Below, in pieces: positions 45,092 through 53,599 of a DNA stretch of 64,000 nucleotides (position 1 is the first letter of the stretch; each line of letters begins with the position of its first letter). Source of the DNA: Metaclostridioides mangenotii (GTDB lineage Bacteria; Bacillota; Clostridia; Peptostreptococcales; Peptostreptococcaceae); contig NZ_JAGGJX010000001.1 in the NCBI RefSeq assembly GCF_017873185.1, positions 1,178,001-1,242,000 on the forward strand. The letters run 5' to 3'. A program made the translations under genes and the position numbers. The notes beneath the pieces were generated by a model. That model worked only from the letters and a program-made list of their open reading frames with translations, had not been told where the DNA came from and did not search any database.

Positions 45092-45107
45092 TAGATTGTA
45101 AAATAAG

Positions 45108-45141
45108 AATGAGCGATCAATAATATTATTGATCGCTCATT
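45108..45141 (+). terminator. terminator of ychF
   Basis: Perfect 15-bp stem (aatgagcgatcaata and complement), 4-nt loop, followed by TTTAGTTT. Confidence 0.9.
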
Positions 45142-45361
45142 TTAGTTTAATAATTTTCCATGTTAATAATCTTCTTGCACCACTTTCTGGCATGGTACTT
45201 ACAATTTTCCTATACGAGCTAAAATCATCAATTCTTAGATCATCAAGTTTTACTACGACATCAAAGTCACTCTCTTCAGTTGCCACACCCCTTTGATAAC
45301 TTCCCTGTAAACCAACAAAAATAAGTTTCTTATCAAAGTTGTGTAATAGTTTATCAATTTG
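45137..45361 (-). pseudogene. remnant of a nucleotidyltransferase gene
   Basis: Minus-strand translation gives QIDKLLHNFDKKLIFVGLQG, SYQRGVATEESDFDVVVKLD, DLRIDDFSSYRKIVSTMPES and a short tail with a stop inside the ychF terminator. The GSY..RG.ATEESDfDvvV core is the nucleotide-binding motif of the Pol-beta-type nucleotidyltransferase superfamily. An in-frame TAG lies just before Q, there is no start codon, and the tail is cut. So it is a truncated gene that decayed against ychF. Confidence 0.7.
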
Positions 45362-45410
45362 CTAAAAGAATGTCTTACTTGATTTGGCTCGCATTAATTA
45401 TTAAATAATA

Positions 45411-45468
45411 TTGACTACCCGGTTTGTTTCTAATATAATACAAAATAGACTACACAGTCAATTTTGTA
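45411..45468 (+). promoter_or_regulatory. TetR-antiporter promoter and operator
   Basis: TTGACT (45411-45416), 17-bp spacer, TATAAT (45434-45439). From 45439 to 45468 a 13-bp inverted repeat with a 4-bp centre (TACAAAATAGACT, ACAC, AGTCAATTTTGTA; 12 of 13 positions match) covers the start site: a likely TetR operator. Confidence 0.8.
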
Positions 45469-45484
45469 TTGTTGGAGGATTTTT

Positions 45485-46117
45485 ATGAAACAAAAAGAAA
45501 AAAATAAAATCAGTAAAGAAAAAATACTAAACTCGGCACTAGTGGAATTTGGTACTAAAAGTTATGAAGGTGCATCAATCAATAATATATGCATTGAAAA
45601 TGGAATATCTAAAGGATTAATCTATCATTATTTTAAAAATAAAGAAGCCTTATATCTAACATGTGTAAAATCTTGTTTTGATAAACTTACGGAATTTCTA
45701 AAAGACGTAGAAGAAAGTAATATTATACCTAACAAAAGCACAAATAGTATAAAAATTTACCTAGATCGAAGGGAACATTTTTTCTATATTAATCCTTTAT
45801 ATAGTAATATATTTTTTCAATCAATTATACAACCTCCGAGACATTTAAGAGAACAAATTAAAGAACTTAGAAAAGAATTTGATCATATAAATATTAAATA
45901 TTATAAGAAGATAATTAATAACATTCCATTAAGAGATGAAATTACAGAAAATGAGGCATTGGAATTTTTCGTAATATTTCAGGAAATGTATAATGGTTAT
46001 TTTCAAAATAAATCATTTGAAAACTCAGACTTTAACACTTTGGTCGAGATGCATGAATTAAAATTATCTAAACTACTTGATATTATACTTTATGGAATAG
46101 CAAAGGAGGAAAATTAA
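45485..46117 (+). CDS. TetR-family regulator of the antiporter operon
   Basis: 210 residues from the ATG of MKQKEKNKISKEKILNSALV, after TTGGAGGATTTTT. Helix-turn-helix SINNICIENGISKGLIYHYFKNKEALY at about 33-60, then an all-helical ligand domain. It has its own palindromic operator and lies 2 bp before the antiporter gene, so it probably represses the operon. The ligand is unknown. Confidence 0.92.
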   Translation: MKQKEKNKISKEKILNSALVEFGTKSYEGASINNICIENGISKGLIYHYFKNKEALYLTCVKSCFDKLTEFLKDVEESNIIPNKSTNSIKIYLDRREHFFYINPLYSNIFFQSIIQPPRHLREQIKELRKEFDHINIKYYKKIINNIPLRDEITENEALEFFVIFQEMYNGYFQNKSFENSDFNTLVEMHELKLSKLLDIILYGIAKEEN

Positions 46118-46119
46118 AT

Positions 46120-47358
46120 TTGATTATATTATTAATACGTCTTATTGTCTCAATTGCATTAGCAATTTTAGTCGGTAAGATTGTATCAAAAACTAAATTA
46201 CCATCAATTTTGGGTTGGCTTTTAGCAGGAATGCTTTTGGGACCTCATGCTTTAGGTCTTATCAATAATGAACTCTTAAATTCAAATTGGTATAAAACCA
46301 TTATTAATATATTAGAATGTACAGTCGGTTTATTAATTGGTACAGAACTAATCTGGAATAGAATAAAAAAAACTGGAAAACAAATCATTATTACAACATT
46401 GACTCAATCACTGGGTACTTATTTTGTTGTTAGCATAATATTTTGCATTGCATTTTATTTTACAGGTGTCCCACTTTATCTTTCAGTTATCTTTGGAGGT
46501 ATTGCACTTGCAACAGCACCGGCACCAGCGCTTTCAATTGTACGTGAATTTAAAACAGATGGTCCTGTTACAAAAACGTTAATCCCTATGGCAGCACTTG
46601 ATGATGTGGTAGCTGTTATTGTATTCTTTACAACGATTTCCGTAGTGTCTAATCATATATCAGATCAAAAACTTCCTTTATATATGATACTAGTAGTAAT
46701 CTTATTACCTATAATAATTGGAGTAATATTTGGATTCATTGTAGGCTTATTTTTTAAAAAAGAATATCCTCCTTATATTTCAAATTTGATTTTGATAAGT
46801 ACATTATTAATTGCTTCAAGTATTGGTTTCTTTTTCAACAATTTTGTTTTACCAAAACCAGTACTTAATTTCATGTTAATTGGTATGGCCTTTTCAGCTA
46901 CTTTCGCTAATTTAATTACTGAAGAAAATTTAAATAAAATTATGCTCTCATTTAATCCTATACTTGGTATTTCAATGATAATAGTTATCTTAAATCTTGG
47001 TACACCACTTGATTTTAGGTTAGTTTTTGGAGCAGGATTATACACTGTTATATATATTCTGGCAAGATCAATAGGAAAATACAGTGGCGCTTACTATGGA
47101 GCGAAGATTACCAATTCGCCTAACACCGTTAAGAAGTACTTAGGACTTGTATTATTACCCCATTCAGGTGTGTCATTAGTTTTTACTGGTATTGCCGTCT
47201 CCGTATTATCCACTCCAGCTCCTGAGAGTGCAAAAATTATTCAAGGTACAATAGCTGCAGCTGCAGTTATCAATGAAATTATAGCTGTTATAATTTCTAA
47301 AAAGGCTTTTGAATGGGCAGGTGAGTTTAATAAATATGACGAATTACAAAATGGATAA
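46120..47358 (+). CDS. CPA2-type cation:proton antiporter
   Basis: 412 residues, about twelve membrane helices, with no C-terminal TrkA domain. Marks: KTKLPSILGWLLAGMLLGPHALG (helix 2), LATAPAPALSIVREFKTDGPVTKTL, and the ALDDVVAVIVFF pair of aspartates typical of the ion site. The start is TTG at 46120, after AAGGAGGAAAATTAAA. Ion (sodium or potassium) cannot be told by eye. It is between a TetR regulator and a GNAT gene that overlaps its end by 23 bp. Confidence 0.9.
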   Translation: MIILLIRLIVSIALAILVGKIVSKTKLPSILGWLLAGMLLGPHALGLINNELLNSNWYKTIINILECTVGLLIGTELIWNRIKKTGKQIIITTLTQSLGTYFVVSIIFCIAFYFTGVPLYLSVIFGGIALATAPAPALSIVREFKTDGPVTKTLIPMAALDDVVAVIVFFTTISVVSNHISDQKLPLYMILVVILLPIIIGVIFGFIVGLFFKKEYPPYISNLILISTLLIASSIGFFFNNFVLPKPVLNFMLIGMAFSATFANLITEENLNKIMLSFNPILGISMIIVILNLGTPLDFRLVFGAGLYTVIYILARSIGKYSGAYYGAKITNSPNTVKKYLGLVLLPHSGVSLVFTGIAVSVLSTPAPESAKIIQGTIAAAAVINEIIAVIISKKAFEWAGEFNKYDELQNG

Positions 47359-47995
47359 AGTACTATTCAGAAAAATAAGAAAAAGTGACTTTAGAGAAAT
47401 TGAGTCAATTATAAATAAAAGTTTTGGCCTATATAAATATGTAGATAATCCTATAGTATTAAGGTATTTTCTAAAAACTTATCTATATAGTTGTCTAGTT
47501 GAGCAAACTTTTAATTGTATAGCAGAAAAAAACGGAAAATTTGTTGGTGTTATATTAGGTCAATCGAAAAAAGATTATCAATATATAAAACATTTACCTT
47601 ATTTACTCTTACTGGGATTCTATTCTTCTTTAATGATAACTACAGCTAAACTATTTAAATGTGATATAAATGAATATAAAATTTTGCGTAAAACATATAA
47701 AGAGCTTCTTATAGACAGTGAAAAAGATTTTGATGGCGTTCTTACTCTTTTCGCTGTTACACAAGAATGTCAAGGTTATGGTGTTGGTAATAAATTGTTA
47801 AATAATCTTTTTCAATATCTTAAATATAAATCTACTAATAATATTTATCTATTCACTGATACAACATGTAATTATGGTTTCTATGATAGTCATGGTTTTA
47901 TTCGACAAGGAGAAAAAAGCATAACTATTACGAGAGAAAATGAATTGTCTACATTAAATATTTTCTTATATGGAATCAATATAAATTTAATGTAA
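47336..47995 (+). CDS. GNAT-family acetyltransferase
   Basis: 219 residues from the ATG of MTNYKMDKVLFRKIRKSDF, preceded by CAGGTGAG; it overlaps the antiporter gene by 23 bp and is thus translationally coupled. Acetyl-CoA loop: VTQECQGYGVGNKLLNNLF (Q/RxxGxG/A type), then GFYDSHGFI. Substrate unknown; being in the same operon as an antiporter suggests a small toxic amine as inducer or substrate, which is inference. Confidence 0.88.
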   Translation: MTNYKMDKVLFRKIRKSDFREIESIINKSFGLYKYVDNPIVLRYFLKTYLYSCLVEQTFNCIAEKNGKFVGVILGQSKKDYQYIKHLPYLLLLGFYSSLMITTAKLFKCDINEYKILRKTYKELLIDSEKDFDGVLTLFAVTQECQGYGVGNKLLNNLFQYLKYKSTNNIYLFTDTTCNYGFYDSHGFIRQGEKSITITRENELSTLNIFLYGININLM

Positions 47996-48027
47996 TCAAA
48001 AAAGTTTGCTAAAATAAATGAGACTAA

Positions 48028-48141
48028 AAAAATCCATGGAACACTTTTACATTTGAGGATAGAAAAAATCAATCATTTTCTGTGATAATTCCCTATGAAA
48101 AATCACCCGCTGATTTCTATAAGCTATCATCAAAACAATAA
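48028..48141 (+). pseudogene. C-terminal fragment of a lost gene
   Basis: A frame that opens after a TAA without a start codon reads KNPWNTFTFEDRKNQSFSVI, then IPYEKSPADFYKLSSKQ and a stop. The composition looks like real protein, and it lies between GNAT and the convergent murE, but the family is not recognised. Confidence 0.3.
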
Positions 48142-48147
48142 AAATGA

Positions 48148-48188
48148 GATGTCTCTAAACTGATTAAAATATCAATTTTTGAGACATC
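48148..48188 (-). terminator. terminator of murE
   Basis: Stem gatgtctc (48148-48155) with gagacatc (48181-48188), extended by AAAATG/CATTTT, and T-rich on the minus strand; a convergent GNAT gene may use the other side. Confidence 0.7.
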
Positions 48189-48220
48189 CATTTTGCAATA
48201 TTCATTAACTATATTGTATT

Positions 48221-49681
48221 CTATCTATCCAAACTATCTAAAAAATCTCTCGCAACTTCCTTATCATCGAAGTGATGTTTAGTAGTACCTATTATCTGAT
48301 AATCTTCGTGTCCTTTACCAGTAATAATAACAACATCCCCTTCTTTTGCCATCGCTATAGCTTTTTCAATAGCATCTTTTCTATCCACAACTACATTGTA
48401 GTTATCTACATTTTTATCTATACCTTTAACGATATCCTCTAGTATAGCATTTGGATCTTCTGTTCTAGGATTATCCGAAGTTATAAAACAAACATCAGAG
48501 TACTTCTGCCCTATTTTACCCATAAGAGGTCTCTTTTCACTATCCCTATCACCGCCACATCCAAATACAGAAATAACCTTACCTTTAGCAAATTCCTCAC
48601 TAGTTTTAAGTACATTTTCCAAAGCATCTGGAGTATGTGCATAATCTACAATAACGCTCATACCTCTATCATTAGGCACAGTTTCAAATCTTCCAGATAC
48701 ACCTTTAGTAACTCTAAGCCCTTCTTTATATACAGATTTTTCTATATCCAAATTGTAACATGCAGCTATCACCGCAAGAGTATTGTAAACAGTAAACATA
48801 CCAGGAACAGGAACAAATATAACCTCCTCATAAGTTGGAGTTATAAGTCTATAAGATACACCATCAGAATCAGACTTTATATCCTTAGCCATAAAATCAG
48901 CTTGATTTTCGATACCGTAAGTATAACAAGGAGTATCTAAATCTTTAATATTCTCATAAATCTTTTGTCCGCCCTCGTCATCTATGTTTATGATATTGGC
49001 TCCAGTAGTCATATAAAACAACTTTTCCTTCGCCTGTCTATAATCCTCTAAATCCTTATGAAAATCGAGATGATCAGGAGTAAGATTAGTAAAAATACCA
49101 AGCTTAAACTTAGTCTCATCAACACGGTTTAAAGCAAGCGAATGAGAAGAAACCTCCATAGCACAATAATCGCACTTATTATTTAGCATACTATCAAAAA
49201 TATGTTGAAGATCCACACTTTCAGGAGTAGTCGAACTAGAAGTAACCTCGTGAATACCATCAAATATTTTAATAGTACCAATTAGACCCACTCTTTTTTG
49301 TGCACGTGACAAAATCTCATTCAAAAAAGTAGTTATACTAGTCTTACCATTAGTACCCGTAACTCCAAGAACATCAAACTTAGTAGATGGATGACTGTAA
49401 AAATTATCAGCTACCTTAGCCATATCCCTTCTAGAATTATCAACTCTTACAAAAGTACAGCCTTCGACAAAAACATCATCCTCTACTAAAAATGCCTTTG
49501 CACCTTTCTCAATCGCGCTATTTATATACTTATGTCCATCAGATACAAATCCCTTAACGCACACAAACAAAGTTCCCTCAGAAACCTTTCTAGAATCGTA
49601 CTGAAAATCTTCTATCTCAACATCCAAATCTCCCACAACACTAACAACATCAAGTCCCTTAATCATATCACGTAACAACAT
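48221..49681 (-). CDS. murE: UDP-MurNAc-tripeptide synthetase, diaminopimelate type
   Basis: 486 residues. N-domain with FVCVKGFVSDGHKYINSA, ATP loop GVTGTNGKTSITTFLNEIL (about 107-125), SSTTPESVDLQ, ITSDNPRTEDPNAILEDI. DNPR marks enzymes that add meso-diaminopimelate. Catalyses the third step of stem-peptide synthesis in the cytoplasm. Ribosome site TAGGAGGAAGTTTA. It is a single gene, away from the main wall cluster. Confidence 0.97.
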   Translation of the reverse strand: MLLRDMIKGLDVVSVVGDLDVEIEDFQYDSRKVSEGTLFVCVKGFVSDGHKYINSAIEKGAKAFLVEDDVFVEGCTFVRVDNSRRDMAKVADNFYSHPSTKFDVLGVTGTNGKTSITTFLNEILSRAQKRVGLIGTIKIFDGIHEVTSSSTTPESVDLQHIFDSMLNNKCDYCAMEVSSHSLALNRVDETKFKLGIFTNLTPDHLDFHKDLEDYRQAKEKLFYMTTGANIINIDDEGGQKIYENIKDLDTPCYTYGIENQADFMAKDIKSDSDGVSYRLITPTYEEVIFVPVPGMFTVYNTLAVIAACYNLDIEKSVYKEGLRVTKGVSGRFETVPNDRGMSVIVDYAHTPDALENVLKTSEEFAKGKVISVFGCGGDRDSEKRPLMGKIGQKYSDVCFITSDNPRTEDPNAILEDIVKGIDKNVDNYNVVVDRKDAIEKAIAMAKEGDVVIITGKGHEDYQIIGTTKHHFDDKEVARDFLDSLDR

Positions 49682-49730
49682 TAAACTTCCTCCTAAAAAC
49701 GCCTATTTTAAACAATCATTAATTTTTCAT

Positions 49731-50331
49731 ACTTTATATACTCTATAACTTCATATCATATAGATATATTTCAATTCTTTTATTTTTGTTCCTTGCTTTT
49801 GCTCTTCGCCTTTACTTCATTAGTAATTTTAAATAATAGTAATACGATGTTATTTAAAATCAACCTTATATACTCTACAACTTCAAATACCATAATCATA
49901 AATTAATATTCGCACTTGGTATTCTTCGTTCTTGCCTTTGTTCTGACCTTCCGGTTTACTTCAATGGAGATTTTAAATAATAGTAATGCGGTGGGATTTT
50001 TGTTGATATGTAAATACTCGTGCCATTTTCAGACACACTTTGTCTGACATGCCCTTCATATTATATATCAATAAAAATAACATCTCTATTATTTAAAATC
50101 AATCTTATATACTCTACAACTTCAAATACCATAATCATAAATTATTATTCGTTCTTGCCTTTGTTCTTGACCTTCCGGTCTTACTTCAATGGAGATTTTA
50201 AATAATAGTAATGCGGTGGGATTTTTGTTGATATGTAGATACTCGCGCCATTTTCAGACGCACTTTGTCTGACATGTAGCGAATATCTACATATCAACAA
50301 AAGTTCCACCACATTACTATTATTTAAAATC
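49731..50331. repeat. three tandem, diverged palindromic repeat units
   Basis: Unit A 49731-49861, unit B 49862-50100, unit C 50101-50331. Each starts with CTTATATACTCTAC(or T)AAC and ends with TATTATTTAAAATC-type sequence (A: TGTTATTTAAAATC). B and C are nearly identical for about 180 bp. Unit A keeps the ends but lacks most of the centre, including the palindrome core. Unit C ends in a large palindrome (50194-50331). No open frame crosses the array. Confidence 0.9.
50194..50331. repeat. 138-bp near-perfect palindrome (MITE-like)
   Basis: Left arm 50194-50246 and right arm 50279-50331 pair over 53 bp with four mismatches (GATTTTAAATAATAGTAATG at the outer end). The 32-nt loop holds a smaller hairpin CAGACGCACTTTGTCTG. 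Unit B (49973-50100) has the same left arm and loop hairpin but a partly deleted right arm. Confidence 0.9.
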
Positions 50332-50440
50332 CTCCTTTCCCCATTATATTGTTATCTATTTGCTAAGTAAATTGCTAATAATGCTTGAAATATTGTAAAA
50401 AATGCCCTATTATATATATAAAAACTTTGTGAGGGTAAAT

Positions 50441-51316
50441 ATGGGAGATAAACATAATAAAATAGGATATTTAAATGAGGATTTTAAAATATTTAGTATA
50501 AACGATAAAAAAGACATAGAATTCGAATACCATCATCATGACTTTGACAAGATAATCATTTTTTTAGACGGCGATGTTACATATTTTATAGAAGGTAAAC
50601 AGTACAAGCTACAACCATTAGATATACTATTTATAAGTAATACCGAAATTCATAAACCAGTTATAAACCCTAATGTAAATTATAACAGGATAGCAATTTG
50701 GATAAACCCAGATTGTTTTCAAAAATATAATAAAGGAAATAATAACTTAAACAAATGCTTTGAAATTTCTAAAGACAATAAACATTATATATTGTCACTT
50801 AGCGATCCCAAAATAGATACTTTAAGAAGTTATATTGAACAAATTCAAGCTGCCGAAAAAGACTCTGGCTTTGGAAGCGATGTTCTTAGAAATTCATTGT
50901 TTTTACAGTTGATGGTATTTTTAAATAGATCTCTATTAAGCTCTGAAAGCGATGATAGAAATGTCAAATACGATAGCACAGTTGAAAATGTACTTTATTA
51001 CATTGAACAGAACATCGGTGGGGATCTTTCTATAGATACTCTTTCGACAGAATTTTATATAAGTAAATACTACCTTATGAGGAAATTTAAGTCACAAACA
51101 GGTACTTCTATACACAATTACATAGTACAAAAAAGACTTTTAATGGCTAAGTCCCTGATCAAAGAAGGAAATTTAATGATGGATGTATGCAATAAATGTG
51201 GATTTAACGACTATTCTAGCTTTGTAAGAGCTTTTAAAAAAGCTTATGGAGTTTCTCCAAAAAACTATAAAACAGAAAGCAATTTGTTCGGCGATATAAG
51301 TACTACTGATGAATAA
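50441..51316 (+). CDS. AraC-family regulator with N-terminal cupin
   Basis: 291 residues from the ATG of MGDKHNKIGYLNEDF, after GTGAGGGTAAAT; an ATG at 50402 has no ribosome site. Cupin: EYHHHDFDKIIIFLDGDVTYFIEG with histidines, then LDILFISNTEIHKPVI. C-terminal double helix-turn-helix: LSIDTLSTEFYISKYYLMRKF and VCNKCGFNDYSSFVRAFKKAYGVSP. It probably senses a small sugar-like effector; target unknown. The palindromic array is its upstream neighbour. Confidence 0.92.
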   Translation: MGDKHNKIGYLNEDFKIFSINDKKDIEFEYHHHDFDKIIIFLDGDVTYFIEGKQYKLQPLDILFISNTEIHKPVINPNVNYNRIAIWINPDCFQKYNKGNNNLNKCFEISKDNKHYILSLSDPKIDTLRSYIEQIQAAEKDSGFGSDVLRNSLFLQLMVFLNRSLLSSESDDRNVKYDSTVENVLYYIEQNIGGDLSIDTLSTEFYISKYYLMRKFKSQTGTSIHNYIVQKRLLMAKSLIKEGNLMMDVCNKCGFNDYSSFVRAFKKAYGVSPKNYKTESNLFGDISTTDE

Positions 51317-51347
51317 AAAAATTTAATTTAAATTATAAAAAAAAATA

Positions 51348-51394
51348 TTGACAACTTAAAAAGAAAATAATAAAATATTACTAAGGCACCTAAC
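51348..51394 (+). promoter_or_regulatory. promoter and operator of the MarR/GNAT pair
   Basis: TTGACA (51348-51353), 17-bp spacer, TAAAAT (51371-51376). CTAAGGCACCTAAC (51381-51394) matches the reverse complement of the site before the GNAT gene (51897-51910) at 12 of 14 positions. Confidence 0.7.
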
Positions 51395-51419
51395 TATATA
51401 AAAAATTGAGGTAATTTAA

Positions 51420-51869
51420 ATGCACAAAGAAATATCAGAAATTTTATTTGATGAGTTCAGGGACTTTGTGATTTTATCAAGACTCAGACAAATAGAATTA
51501 TTAAAAAAACATAAAATAGGTCGTACTGCTATGAGCCAAGGAAGACTATTAGAATGTTTACATAATAACAACGGAATCGCACAAAAAGAACTTTCAGAAA
51601 TGTTGGAAATTCGACCAGGATCACTAAGTGAGTTAGTCACGAAAGCCGAAAATAGAAAATTAATCGAAAGAAGAATAAATCCTGATGATAAACGAGTTAC
51701 AAATATTTTTTTAACTGAAAAAGGGATGCGAGAAGTTCAAAAATTCATAGTATTGTACAGAGATATGACTAAAGATATATTTGATTCTTTAACTGAAAAA
51801 GAACAGTCTACTTTATGTTCAAAGCTTAAAGAATTAAATAAAAGTATAGATTCAAAACTAGATAGATAA
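51420..51869 (+). CDS. MarR-family regulator
   Basis: 149 residues: RTAMSQGRLLECLHNNNG, recognition region AQKELSEMLEIRPGSLSELVTKAENRKLI and wing RRINPDDKRVTNIFLT. Ribosome site TGAGGTAATTTAA. An operator-like site just after its promoter and a second before the following GNAT gene suggest it controls both. Confidence 0.92.
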   Translation: MHKEISEILFDEFRDFVILSRLRQIELLKKHKIGRTAMSQGRLLECLHNNNGIAQKELSEMLEIRPGSLSELVTKAENRKLIERRINPDDKRVTNIFLTEKGMREVQKFIVLYRDMTKDIFDSLTEKEQSTLCSKLKELNKSIDSKLDR

Positions 51870-51897
51870 TCTGTATTTTTACTAGTTTACACATTAG

Positions 51898-51909
51898 TTA
51901 GGTACCTAA
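51898..51909. promoter_or_regulatory. perfect palindrome TTAGGTACCTAA before the GNAT gene
   Basis: A 12-bp perfect palindrome, 10 bp before the ribosome site of the GNAT gene, similar to the site after the MarR promoter. Likely a MarR operator. Confidence 0.65.
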
Positions 51910-51928
51910 GAGAAAAGGAGGAATGTCT

Positions 51929-52480
51929 ATGGCAGGAAAAATTAAAATAAGACCAGTAACATGGGGGTCTAAATCTTATAAACAGGTTTTGGAACTTAGA
52001 AATGAAATACTCAATAAACCTTCTAACCTACCTTTGATAGAAAGTATGCCTAAAAACGAGAAGAAATTCATTATTTTAGCAGCATATTATAAAAATGAGA
52101 TCGTAGGTACTTTATCTATCGACAGACTGTCTTCGGACGCTGTACAAATTAGACAAGTTGCTATTTCCTCAAAACTACAAGGTCATGGTATTGGAAAAAA
52201 ATTAATGACTAGTGCAGAAAAAATAGCTAAGTTTTTTAGATTTAAAAGGATCGTATTAGATGCTAGGGATAACGCATGGAGTTTCTATGAGAAGCTTGGA
52301 TACTATCCAAGAAGTGATAAAGAGATGTATAAAAACGAAGACTTATATATGAAGCCTTACGAAAAGGATATCGAGCTTGCAGTCTTTAAATTCAATCACA
52401 GAAACGTTATGTTCTACTATCTGATGGATAGAAAAATGAAAAATATGTTAAACCCTATTGAAGAAGATCAGACAATTTGA
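51929..52480 (+). CDS. GNAT-family acetyltransferase
   Basis: 183 residues from the ATG of MAGKIKIRPVTWGSKSY, 7 nt after AAGGAGG; the ATG at 51923 is only 2 nt from it. GNAT core: VQIRQVAISSKLQGHGIGKKLMTSAEKIA (QxxGxG loop) and FYEKLGYYP. Adjacent to a MarR gene with shared operator sequence. Substrate unknown; a role in amine or drug acetylation is guesswork. Confidence 0.9.
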   Translation: MAGKIKIRPVTWGSKSYKQVLELRNEILNKPSNLPLIESMPKNEKKFIILAAYYKNEIVGTLSIDRLSSDAVQIRQVAISSKLQGHGIGKKLMTSAEKIAKFFRFKRIVLDARDNAWSFYEKLGYYPRSDKEMYKNEDLYMKPYEKDIELAVFKFNHRNVMFYYLMDRKMKNMLNPIEEDQTI

Positions 52481-52508
52481 ATATAATCGCTAGCACTTCA
52501 CATAAATA

Positions 52509-52537
52509 AAAAAGCTGATCCTAAAAATCAGCTTTTT
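52509..52537 (+). terminator. terminator shared by GNAT and proC
   Basis: 11-bp stem (aaaaagctgat, atcagcttttt), T-rich on both strands, so it serves both convergent genes. Confidence 0.85.
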
Positions 52538-52581
52538 AATATATAATTTTTTATATATCATTTCATAAGTATCATTTTATA

Positions 52582-53358
52582 TTAGTTATTAGCTGCATTT
52601 ACAGCATCTATTACCGCATATCTAAATCCATTTTTCTCTAGAGCAGCAACACCTTTAATAGTTGTTCCACCTGGAGAGCAAACACCATCCTTTAACTCAC
52701 CTGGATGCTTTTTAGAATCCAAAGCTAACTTAGCAGAGCCAAGCATCATCTGAGCTACTACTTCGTAAGATAAGTCTCTTGGAAGTCCATTCATAACAGA
52801 CGCGTCGGCAAGAGCTTCCATAAATACATCGACAAATGCAGGGCTACATCCAGCTACAGTACCAAATGTACCTAATAACCTCTCTTCAACCTCTACAGTA
52901 CCACCTAATGCCTTAAACATACCCATTACCTTGTCTCTATCATCCTCTGTGAAATTCTCACTAAATGATATACCAGTCATACCTGCATTAACGCTTACAG
53001 GTGTATTTGGAATAGCATGTCCTATCGAGAAAGACTCCCCTAATAATGTCTTCATTTCATCCATTGAACAACCTGCTGCAACAGATACAATTATAGGATT
53101 TGATGTTATCTCAGACTTAAATTCCTCTAACACTTTTAATACTATATTTGATCCAGTAGCTATAACTACAATATCGCAATCTGAAAAGCTTTTATAATCA
53201 TTAATTAATGTAAAGTGTAATTTTTCTTGAAGATTTGATGTAGTTTTACTTCTACCGCCTTTTACTACTACTGACTCAGCAGGTATGTATTCACTTTTAA
53301 TTAAACCTTCAATCATGGCTCCACCCATATGTCCTGCTCCAATAAATCCTATTTTCAT
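52582..53358 (-). CDS. proC: pyrroline-5-carboxylate reductase
   Basis: 258 residues from the ATG of MKIGFIGAGHMGGAMIEGL (AAGGG about 10 nt before it; an ATG three codons upstream touches the ribosome site). Rossmann NADPH loop GFIGAGHMGG; GCSPAFVDVFMEALADASV and the family signature GVCSPGGTTIKGVAAL. It reduces pyrroline-5-carboxylate to proline. It stands alone. The repeat-like stretch upstream (53440-53530) has many ACTTAAA-like motifs. Confidence 0.95.
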   Translation of the reverse strand: MKIGFIGAGHMGGAMIEGLIKSEYIPAESVVVKGGRSKTTSNLQEKLHFTLINDYKSFSDCDIVVIATGSNIVLKVLEEFKSEITSNPIIVSVAAGCSMDEMKTLLGESFSIGHAIPNTPVSVNAGMTGISFSENFTEDDRDKVMGMFKALGGTVEVEERLLGTFGTVAGCSPAFVDVFMEALADASVMNGLPRDLSYEVVAQMMLGSAKLALDSKKHPGELKDGVCSPGGTTIKGVAALEKNGFRYAVIDAVNAANN

Positions 53359-53544
53359 ATTCTTCATTCCCTTCTTTGCAATTGTAATTTATCTTAAATA
53401 CATTATACTTTATTACCTAAACTATTGTAAGTAAACACAAAACAATTAAATCACTTAAATCAATTAAAGTAATAAAAAAACTAGAAATACTTGGGATACT
53501 TAAAACATTTAAGGCACTTGAGTTATTTGAGAGACATATAAAAG

Positions 53545-53575
53545 AAAGGCGACTTCATTTATTGAAGTCGCCTTT
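53545..53575 (-). terminator. terminator of the pyruvate oxidoreductase gene
   Basis: 13-bp perfect stem (aaaggcgacttca and complement) with a 5-nt loop and a TTTC T-rich run on the minus strand. Confidence 0.88.
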
Positions 53576-53599
53576 TATATTATAAAATATTATTTTATA

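Noticed and set aside
49731-50331. CRISPR array
   Set aside because: Units are over 130 bp, diverged and palindromic, with no short repeats or spacers and no cas genes.
53440-53530. Regular 10-bp array of ACTTAAA motifs upstream of proC
   Set aside because: Copies are irregular in spacing and sequence in very AT-rich DNA.
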